DNA of 41,208 nt from CAYLNK01 sp964384675 (GTDB lineage Bacteria > Acidobacteriota > Thermoanaerobaculia > UBA5066). The notes beneath the pieces are model-generated. The model was not told the DNA's origin. It saw nothing but the letters and a program-made list of their open reading frames with translations, and ran no database searches. Location: the NCBI GenBank assembly GCA_964384675.1, contig CAYLNK010000016.1, positions 1 through 41,208 on the forward strand, given 5' to 3'. The position numbers and the translations under genes are program-made. Of this stretch, positions 31,036 through 37,212 are shown in pieces (within the stretch, counting starts at the first letter, position 1; each line of letters opens with the position of its first letter).

Positions 31036-32495
31036 TGGTACACCTTCGTCAGCCGGTCCTTCATGGACGGCGAGAGCTTGGTCTTCATGTAGGCGCCGCC
31101 GAGCGCGCCGGAGATCTCGGACAGCGTGGGATACGCGTGGATCGTGTTGTAGACCTTGTCGAGCGGGAGGCCGTTCTTCTTGGCGAGGGTCAGCTCGGCG
31201 AGAAGGTCGCCGGCGTGCGGGTGGACGATGGTGGCGCCCAGGATCTTCCCCTTCGGATCGACCAGGACCTTCGCGAAGTAGTCCTCGTACTCGCCGTCGC
31301 ACACCGCGCGGTCGTTGTGGTGGAACTCCGCCTTGAAGACGCGGTGCGGGACGTTCTGCTCCTTCGCGTGCGTCTCCGAGAGCCCGACGTGGGCGATCTC
31401 GGGCTCGGTGAACGTCGTCCACGGGAGGTTCCCGTAGTCGCACTCGGACGAGCCGGGGAAGAGGGTGTTGCGGATGATGACCTTCGCCTGGTACCCGGCC
31501 CAGTGCGTGAACTGGTAGTGCCCGGCCACGTCCCCGATGGCCCAGATCGACGGCACGTTCGTGCGGCACTTCCGGTCGGTCTCGATCCCCTTCTTGCCGA
31601 CGGCGACCCCGACGCCCTCCAGGTTGAGCCCCTCGATGTTAGGCCGGCGCCCCGTCGCCACGAGGATCTCGTCCACGGTGACGGTGAACTCCGCGCCGCC
31701 CTCCTTCGCCTTGACCGTGACCACCTTCTTGCCGCCCTTCACCTCCACCTTCGTGGCGCGGGCGTTGTCGTGGATCGTCACGCCCTCGGCCTTCAGGCGC
31801 TTCACCAGGACCGCCGCGACGTCGGCGTCCTCCTTGGGGCAGATGTGAGGGGTCGAGGAGACGATCGTGACCTTGGCGCCGAGGCGGGAGAACGACTGGC
31901 CGATCTCGGTGCCGATCGGGCCGCCGCCCATCACCATGAACGTCTCGGGCAGCTTCGAGGCCTTGAACACGGTCTCGTTGGTGAGGTACCCGGCTTCCTC
32001 GAGGCCCGGGATCTCGTGGATCATGGCGCGCGAGCCGGTCGCGACCACGATGTGCCGGCCCCACACCGTCTTCCCGCCCACCTCCACCTCGTGGGCGGAC
32101 TTGATCCGGCCGGCGCCCTCGAAGACCTCGACCCCGAGACCGCTGAACCGCTCGATCGAGTCGTTCGGGGCGATGTGGGACTGGCAGGAGAGCACGTAGT
32201 CCATGACGCCCTTGAGGTCCTGCGCGCCCGGATCGGAGACGCCCCGGATCGCGAAGTGGTGGGCCTCGCGCGCGTGCTGCGCGGCCTTCGCCGCGCGGAT
32301 CAGCGCTTTCGACGGGACGCAGCCGAAGTTGAGGCAGTCCCCGCCCATCGCCTTGACCGCCTTGCCGCCGTGCGTGTACGGGAGGGCGTGCTTCTCGGCG
32401 AGCGCGACGCGGGCTCCGAGCCCCGCCCCACCGGCCGCGACGACCAGACCCCCCGAGCCCGCCCCGATGACGACCAGGTTGTAACGCTCCGCCAT
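31020..32495 (-). CDS. Mercuric-reductase-like FAD/NAD(P) disulfide oxidoreductase
   Basis: It is a class I flavoprotein disulfide reductase of 491 residues. Seen: the FAD-binding GAGSGG (11-16), the redox-active pair Cys54/Cys59 (GGDCLNFGCVPSK), the NAD(P)-binding GGGPIGTEIG, the second FAD motif AIGDVAG, and the C-terminal IHAYPTLSE carrying the catalytic His. It lacks an N-terminal mercury-binding (HMA) domain and the C-terminal Cys pair of true MerA, so mercury reduction is unlikely. Pairing with a VTT membrane protein suggests a membrane-related redox function. AAGGAGC lies before the ATG at 32495. TATGAT on the minus strand at 32554-32549 may be its -10 box. Confidence 0.93.
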   Translation of the reverse strand: MAERYNLVVIGAGSGGLVVAAGGAGLGARVALAEKHALPYTHGGKAVKAMGGDCLNFGCVPSKALIRAAKAAQHAREAHHFAIRGVSDPGAQDLKGVMDYVLSCQSHIAPNDSIERFSGLGVEVFEGAGRIKSAHEVEVGGKTVWGRHIVVATGSRAMIHEIPGLEEAGYLTNETVFKASKLPETFMVMGGGPIGTEIGQSFSRLGAKVTIVSSTPHICPKEDADVAAVLVKRLKAEGVTIHDNARATKVEVKGGKKVVTVKAKEGGAEFTVTVDEILVATGRRPNIEGLNLEGVGVAVGKKGIETDRKCRTNVPSIWAIGDVAGHYQFTHWAGYQAKVIIRNTLFPGSSECDYGNLPWTTFTEPEIAHVGLSETHAKEQNVPHRVFKAEFHHNDRAVCDGEYEDYFAKVLVDPKGKILGATIVHPHAGDLLAELTLAKKNGLPLDKVYNTIHAYPTLSEISGALGGAYMKTKLSPSMKDRLTKVYQWLRR

Positions 32496-32548
32496 GGAAG
32501 CTCCTTCCTCACGATTCCCCGGAGAAACCCACTGTTTGATTGCGTCGG

Positions 32549-32554
32549 ATCATA
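32549..32554 (-). promoter_or_regulatory. Possible -10 box of the flavoprotein-VTT operon
   Basis: TATGAT on the minus strand about 55 bases before the ATG at 32495. No clear -35 box is seen. Confidence 0.35.
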
Positions 32555-32598
32555 GAGCGGGGACCCTCCTCCGGGGACCGCCCGTCACCTGGAGCCGC

Positions 32599-32604
32599 TA
32601 TGAT
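32599..32604 (+). promoter_or_regulatory. -10 box of the DUF2914 gene
   Basis: TATGAT is 12 bases before the ATG at 32617, giving a leader of at most a few bases. No Shine-Dalgarno sequence is present. Confidence 0.5.
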
Positions 32605-32616
32605 CTCGGCCGTTCG

Positions 32617-33027
32617 ATGCCGATGCGTCCCCTTCCGTTTCTCCTCTTTACGTGCCTCCTCGCCGCTCCGATCACTCGGGCCGAGGACTCCCCGCTCCGG
32701 GCCACCGAGCTGATGGTCTGCCGGGAGATCCTCGACCTCGAGTGCCGTGGGCTCGACCGCACGTACGGTCCGGACGTGGAGTCGGTGACGTTCTTCACCC
32801 GGATCGAGGGCGCCACGGGCGAGGCCTTCGTCTTTCACGTCTGGAGCTTCGAGGGGAAGGAGGTCCGCCGGCAGAAGCTGCCCGTGAAGGGCTCTCCGTA
32901 CCGGACCTGGTCCACCAAGCGTGTGAAGGGGCTGCCGGGGAAGTGGCAGGCCGAGGTCCTCGACCCGCTCGGGCGGTCTCTCGGGGCGGTCGACTTCGTG
33001 GTCCAGCCGCCGAAGGAGAGGCCGTAG
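32617..33027 (+). CDS. Exported DUF2914 protein
   Basis: It has 136 residues from the ATG at 32617. A signal peptide (about 5-22, LPFLLFTCLLAAPITRAE) is followed by one DUF2914 domain. The domain has the pattern MVCREILDLECRGL, VTFFTRIEGATGEAFVFHVW, LPVKGSPYRTWSTKRV and a Trp-rich GKWQAEVLDPLGRSLG. Two Cys residues (near 35 and 43) may form a disulfide. The function of the domain is unknown; it is usually periplasmic. The gene lies between two divergent regulatory and redox units and seems to be its own transcript. Confidence 0.87.
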   Translation: MPMRPLPFLLFTCLLAAPITRAEDSPLRATELMVCREILDLECRGLDRTYGPDVESVTFFTRIEGATGEAFVFHVWSFEGKEVRRQKLPVKGSPYRTWSTKRVKGLPGKWQAEVLDPLGRSLGAVDFVVQPPKERP

Positions 33028-33033
33028 CCGTCG

Positions 33034-34407
33034 TCAGCCGGCGGACACCGAGGCTTTCTCCAGGCCGAATTTCTCCATCCGGTAGCGCACCTGGTCGCGG
33101 TTCAGGCCGAGGAGCTTCCCGGCCTGGGTCTGGTTCCCTCCGGTGCGCCGGAGCGCCTGAGCCACGAGGTCGCGCTCGAGCTGCTCCAGCTCGAGTCCCG
33201 CGGCCGGGAGCTGGAACCCGGTCGTGACCGGAGTGCCTCCGCCCGGGAGCGGGAAGTCCTCCGGAGTCAGCACGCTCGCTTCGGCCAGCAGGACCGCGCG
33301 CTCCACCGAGTTCCGGAGCTCGCGGACGTTTCCCGGCCAGGGCGCCGCTCGCAGCTGGGCGAGGGCTTCCCGTGACACGCCGGTCACGTTCTTCCTGAAC
33401 TCGCGCGCGTACCGGTCCACGAAGTGATCGACCAGGAGGTCGACGTCCTCGCCCCGTTCGCGCAGAGGCGGGAGGACGATCGGGACGACGCGGAGCCGGT
33501 AGTAGAGGTCCTCCCGGAAGCGGCCCGCCTTCACCTCGTCCTCGAGCTTGCGGTTCGTGGCCGCCACGATGCGGACGTCGACGCGGATGTCCGACGAGCC
33601 GCCGACGCGGCGGAAAGCCTTCTCCTCGAGGAAGCGCAGGAGCTTGGCCTGGAGGCCCGGGCTGATCTCGCCGATCTCGTCCAGGAAGACCGTGCCGCCG
33701 TCGGCCTGCTCGAAGAGCCCCTTCTTCTGGCTCTTGGCGTCCGTGAACGCGCCCCGCTCGTGCCCGAACAGCTCGCTCTCCAGGAGCGTCTCCGGCAGGG
33801 CGGAGCAGGTGATGTTCTGGAACGGCCGCGCCGCCCTCTCGCTCCCGTGGTGGACCGCCTTGGCGGCGAGGTCCTTGCCGGTTCCGCTCTCGCCGGTCAG
33901 GAGGACCGTGGACGCCGGGCTCGCGGCCACCTTCTTCAGCAGGGTCTTGGCGGCCCGCATCGCCGGTGACTCGCCGATGATCCGCTCGACGCTCCACGCC
34001 TCCGCCGCCGACGCGCGGAGCGCGCGCACCTCGCGCCGCAGGCGCGTCGTCTCCAGCGCCTTCTCGACGAGCAGCAGCATCTCGTCGGGGTCGACCGGCT
34101 TGTTGACGTAGTGGTAGGCGCCCTTCTTGATGGCCTCGACGGCGTCGTGCACGCTCGAGTACGCGGTCATCAGGATGACCAGCGTGTCCGGCGAGGCTTC
34201 CTTGATCTTGCCGAGCAGCGTCACGCCGTCGGTGTCGGGGAGGCGGAAGTCGAGGAGGACCAGGTCGACGCCGGTCCGGCACTGCTCGAGGGCGGAGGCC
34301 CCGTCGCCCGCTTCGGCGACGTCGTAGCCCGCGGCCTTCAACCGCTCGCCGAGGGACCAGCGGATCAACCGCTCGTCGTCGACGATCAGGAGGCTGGGGG
34401 CGGACAC
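33034..34407 (-). CDS. NtrC-family sigma-54-dependent response regulator
   Basis: It activates sigma-54 promoters when phosphorylated. It has 457 residues from the GTG at 34407. The receiver (1-120) has phospho-acceptor Asp53 (VLLDFRLPD) and Lys103 (VNKPVDPDEM). The AAA+ domain (about 145-370) has Walker A GESGTGKD, Walker B GGTVFLDEIGE and the sigma-54 contact loop as GAFTDA instead of GAFTGA. A Fis-type helix-turn-helix lies near 420-450 (GGNQTQAGKLLGLNRDQVRY). Its -10 box TAGAAT contains the TAG stop of the upstream receiver gene, so it probably has a leaderless message of its own. It is a candidate activator of the sigma-54 promoters at 4203 and 37078. Confidence 0.95.
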   Translation of the reverse strand: MSAPSLLIVDDERLIRWSLGERLKAAGYDVAEAGDGASALEQCRTGVDLVLLDFRLPDTDGVTLLGKIKEASPDTLVILMTAYSSVHDAVEAIKKGAYHYVNKPVDPDEMLLLVEKALETTRLRREVRALRASAAEAWSVERIIGESPAMRAAKTLLKKVAASPASTVLLTGESGTGKDLAAKAVHHGSERAARPFQNITCSALPETLLESELFGHERGAFTDAKSQKKGLFEQADGGTVFLDEIGEISPGLQAKLLRFLEEKAFRRVGGSSDIRVDVRIVAATNRKLEDEVKAGRFREDLYYRLRVVPIVLPPLRERGEDVDLLVDHFVDRYAREFRKNVTGVSREALAQLRAAPWPGNVRELRNSVERAVLLAEASVLTPEDFPLPGGGTPVTTGFQLPAAGLELEQLERDLVAQALRRTGGNQTQAGKLLGLNRDQVRYRMEKFGLEKASVSAG

Positions 34408-34413
34408 CCGGGG

Positions 34414-34419
34414 ATTCTA
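34414..34419 (-). promoter_or_regulatory. -10 box containing the upstream stop codon (leaderless start at 34407)
   Basis: TAGAAT on the minus strand is six bases before the GTG at 34407. Its TAG (34419-34417) is the stop codon of the receiver-only regulator. Confidence 0.5.
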
Positions 34420-34869
34420 GTGGCTGCCTCCGCCCGTGGGCCGCACGGTCTCGCGGACCAGCGCCAGCATCTCCTCCATGTCGAACGGCTTCGAGACGAA
34501 GCGCACGGCCCCCAGCCTCTGCGCCTTCTCGGCGTCCTCGGGGGAGCCGAACGCGGTCATCATGATCACGGGGCAAGCGGGGTCGGTCGCCTGCACGTGG
34601 GCCAGGACCCCCATGCCGTCCAGCCGCGGCATCGCGAGGTCGAGGAGGATGAGGTCGACCGACCCGGACTCGAGGAAATCGAGCGCATCGAGCCCGTCGG
34701 CGGCCTCCAGCACGTCGAATCCGATCGCCGAGAGCCTCTCGCGGAGCGACCAGCGGATCAGCATCTCGTCGTCCACGACGAGCACGGTCGGGCGGCCGGC
34801 GCCCGGAGCCGTCTCCGGCGCCGGGCCGGGCTTCGCGATGGGTGGGGTGCGACTTTCTCCGCAGAGCAT
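34417..34869 (-). CDS. Single-domain response regulator
   Basis: It has 150 residues. A Pro-rich N-terminal extension (1-26) is followed by one receiver domain with DDE (33-35), phospho-acceptor Asp77 (LILLDLAMP), Thr104 (MMTAFGSP) and the conserved Lys near 127 (VSKPFDMEEM). There is no output domain. The segment DDEMLIRWSLRERLSAIGFD closely matches the receiver of the NtrC-type neighbour, suggesting duplication. It is divergent from the histidine kinase gene at 34980, so kinase, receiver-only protein and NtrC regulator may form a branched relay. No ribosome-binding site is evident before the ATG; the start is less sure than the domain. Confidence 0.9.
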   Translation of the reverse strand: MLCGESRTPPIAKPGPAPETAPGAGRPTVLVVDDEMLIRWSLRERLSAIGFDVLEAADGLDALDFLESGSVDLILLDLAMPRLDGMGVLAHVQATDPACPVIMMTAFGSPEDAEKAQRLGAVRFVSKPFDMEEMLALVRETVRPTGGGSH

Positions 34870-34965
34870 GTGCTTTTTCTCGCGGTCCGGGGACGTTCCC
34901 CGGGGCCATCGAATCTCCTCATTCCGGTCCTTGCAGGAAACGTACCGGAACCGCGTCTCGCGTCT

Positions 34966-34971
34966 TACGAT
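34966..34971 (+). promoter_or_regulatory. -10 box of a leaderless histidine kinase gene
   Basis: TACGAT lies eight bases before the GTG at 34980, without a Shine-Dalgarno sequence. Confidence 0.5.
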
Positions 34972-34979
34972 TCCGCCCC

Positions 34980-36461
34980 GTGACGACGTGCCCTCCCGAC
35001 GCGGTGCCCCTGCCGGACCCTCCCGACGCGGACTCGCTCCGCGAGCTGGCGGAGATCAAGTTCGCGCTCGACCGGACCTCGATCGTCGCACGGACGGACG
35101 TCCGGGGGACGATCACCTACGTCAACGACAAGTTCTGCGAGATCTCGAAGTACACGCGCGGGGAGCTGATCGGGCAGAACCACCGGATCCTCAGCTCGGG
35201 CCAGCATCCGCCCGAGTTCTTCGTCGAGATGTGGCGCACGATCGCGGGCGGCCGGATCTGGCGCGACGAGATCCGGAACCGGGCCAAGGACGGGACCCTC
35301 TACTGGGTCGACACCACGATCGTCCCGCTCCTCGACGGCGCGGGAAAGCCGGTCCAGTACCTGGCGATCCGGACGGACATCACCCGCCGCAAGGAGGCCG
35401 AGGAGGCGTCCCGCCGCCTGGTCGCCATCATCGGCTCGTCTCACGACGCCATCATCGGTCTCTCGCTCGACGGGATCGTCACCAGCTGGAACGGGGGCGC
35501 CGAGCAGATGTACGGCTGGACGGCGGCGGAGGCCGTCGGGCATCCGCCGGACCGCATCCTGGCGCCGGGCCACCTCGACGAGTACACGACCATCCTGGCC
35601 CGGATCGCCGCGGGGGAGCCCGTCGTGAGGCTCGAGACCCGGCGGGTCAGGCGCGACGGCTCCGAGCTCGACATCGGCCTCACCGTCTCCCCCGTGCGCG
35701 ACGAGACCGGCACCGTCGTCGGCGTCTCGGCGATCGGACGCGACATCTCGAAGCGGAAGAACGCCGAGGCGAGGCTGCGCGAGCAGACGGCGCTCGCTCG
35801 GCTCGGCGAGATGGCGGCGATCGTGGCCCACGAGGTGAAGAACCCGCTCGCCGGGATCGGCGGCGCGCTCCAGATCATCCGGGACCGGATGCCGGAGGGG
35901 AGCCCCGACCGGCCGATCGTCGGGGAGATCCTGGCGCGGCTCGACGGGCTGAACGGCCTGGTGCGGGACCTGCTCGTCTTCTCCCGGCCGCGCCAGCCTC
36001 GCCTCGCGCCTCTCGAGGTGTCGGCGCTCCTGGCGCAGACGGCGAGCCACCTCAAGCGCGACCCGGAGATGGGCCGCCTCGAGGTCGACCTCGAGGCCGG
36101 CGAGGCCTGGATCCTCGGAGACGCGGACCTCCTGAAGGGGACCTTCTTCAACCTGCTCCTGAACGGGGCCCAGGCGATGGGGCGGAGGGGCCTGCTGAAG
36201 ATCGCCCTGGAGACGGTCGACGTCCGCTGCGAGATCCGGATCGTCGACTCCGGTCCGGGCATCCCGCCCGAGATCCGCGGGAAGGTCTTCGAGCCCTTCT
36301 TCACGACCAAGCACCGGGGGACGGGTCTGGGGCTCCCGGTGGTGCGCCGTGTCGTCGAGTCTCACGGCGGGGAGATCGACCTCGTCTGTCCCGACGCGGG
36401 CGGCACCGTGGCGGTGGTGCGCCTGCCGCTCGCGGCGCCGGGGGCGTCAGGAGGCGGCTGA
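34980..36461 (+). CDS. Soluble PAS-PAS sensor histidine kinase
   Basis: It has 493 residues from the GTG at 34980 with no membrane helix, so it senses an internal signal. PAS1 lies near 30-140 (TITYVNDKFCEISKYTRGEL, YLAIRTDITRRKEAE), PAS2 near 143-262 (IVTSWNGGAEQMYGWT, GVSAIGRDISKRKNAE), a HisKA domain has His284 (IVAHEVKNPLAGIGG), and a HATPase has the N box (FFNLLLNGAQAM), G1 (DSGPGIP), F box (FEPFFTTK) and G2 (GTGLGLP). The layout is NtrB-like and it probably phosphorylates the two divergent regulators. The last 15 bases overlap the convergent LuxR-type gene. A longer upstream frame would run through the divergent receiver gene and is rejected. Confidence 0.95.
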   Translation: MTTCPPDAVPLPDPPDADSLRELAEIKFALDRTSIVARTDVRGTITYVNDKFCEISKYTRGELIGQNHRILSSGQHPPEFFVEMWRTIAGGRIWRDEIRNRAKDGTLYWVDTTIVPLLDGAGKPVQYLAIRTDITRRKEAEEASRRLVAIIGSSHDAIIGLSLDGIVTSWNGGAEQMYGWTAAEAVGHPPDRILAPGHLDEYTTILARIAAGEPVVRLETRRVRRDGSELDIGLTVSPVRDETGTVVGVSAIGRDISKRKNAEARLREQTALARLGEMAAIVAHEVKNPLAGIGGALQIIRDRMPEGSPDRPIVGEILARLDGLNGLVRDLLVFSRPRQPRLAPLEVSALLAQTASHLKRDPEMGRLEVDLEAGEAWILGDADLLKGTFFNLLLNGAQAMGRRGLLKIALETVDVRCEIRIVDSGPGIPPEIRGKVFEPFFTTKHRGTGLGLPVVRRVVESHGGEIDLVCPDAGGTVAVVRLPLAAPGASGGG

Positions 36462-37034
36462 CATCCAGTCGCCCGAGCGGCTGGAGCGCATCGGGTAGAC
36501 GTTCGAGGCCGGCTTCGGGAGCGGGATCCAGCCGCTGCGGAAGGCCAGCGCGACGGCCTCGACCTGCCCGTGCACCTTGAGCTTCCGGAGCGTGTTCTGG
36601 ATGTGGTTGCGGATCGTGGCGTGGGAGAGGTCGAGGCGCGCCGCGATGTTGATCGACGCGTAGCCGTTCGAGAGGAGCTCCATGATCTCCTTCTCGCGCC
36701 TGGAGAGCGGGCAGGGCTGCGCCGCCTCGGCGCCCGTGCGGCGGGTGCGGCGGTCGGCCTCGTCGGCCGCGGGGCGCAGCAGGTAGACCTTCGTCTCGCC
36801 GCCGGCCGCCGGGATCCGAAGCGTGCTCATCCGGAATCGGCCGCGCAGCTCGGGGCGGCAGAGGATGGCGTCGGGCGTGCGCCCCAGGGCCTGGCGGGCG
36901 GGGACCGCGAGGAGCAGCTCGGCCTCGCGGTTCCAGAAGACGATGCGGTTCTCGGAGTCCGTCGCGAACGCGGGCGGCTCGTTGGTGGTCGAGGTTTCGT
37001 GGGAGGTCGCGATCGCGTTCGTGCTGGTCTTCAT
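36447..37034 (-). CDS. PAS-LuxR-type transcription regulator
   Basis: It has 195 residues from the ATG at 37034, with GGAG nine bases upstream. Residues about 18-90 form a small PAS-like domain (ATDSENRIVFWNREAELLLA). Residues about 109-168 are a LuxR/GerE helix-turn-helix (LSRREKEIMELLSNGYASI, then ATIRNHIQNTLRKLKVHGQV). A C-terminal tail of about 25 residues follows. The ligand is unknown. A good sigma-54 promoter lies upstream with a plausible activator site, so an NtrC-type protein probably controls it. It overlaps the 3' end of the kinase gene and is divergent from the kinase-WD40 gene. Confidence 0.9.
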   Translation of the reverse strand: MKTSTNAIATSHETSTTNEPPAFATDSENRIVFWNREAELLLAVPARQALGRTPDAILCRPELRGRFRMSTLRIPAAGGETKVYLLRPAADEADRRTRRTGAEAAQPCPLSRREKEIMELLSNGYASINIAARLDLSHATIRNHIQNTLRKLKVHGQVEAVALAFRSGWIPLPKPASNVYPMRSSRSGDWMSAAS

Positions 37035-37062
37035 TGCCGCCATCTCCTGCCGTCTCCCCAGC

Positions 37063-37078
37063 GCAAGGTCGGTGCCAG
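37063..37078 (-). promoter_or_regulatory. Sigma-54 promoter of the PAS-LuxR gene
   Basis: Minus strand CTGGCACC-GACC-TTGC matches TGGCACG-N4-TTGC at ten of eleven positions, with GG (37076-37075) and GC (37064-37063) 12 bases apart. The start of transcription would be near 37051, giving a leader of about 17 bases with GGAG before the ATG at 37034. Confidence 0.62.
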
Positions 37079-37114
37079 CCGAAAAGCGGAGCCGGGGCGG
37101 CCGTGGAGCGGTTT

Positions 37115-37149
37115 CCTCGCGGGGTTTTTCGCGAGGGGCGGGGAAAAAC
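37115..37149. repeat. Overlapping inverted repeats, possible activator site
   Basis: CCTCGCG-N8-CGCGAGG (37115-37136) overlaps GTTTTTC-N12-GAAAAAC (37124-37149). The second lies about 75-100 bases upstream of the predicted sigma-54 start near 37051, the usual place for an NtrC-family enhancer site. Confidence 0.42.
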
Positions 37150-37212
37150 ACGCGCCCCCGGCCGAAAGGGGCCTCGCACCCGTGATGTGACAGACTCGGC
37201 CCCAGCGGTCGA

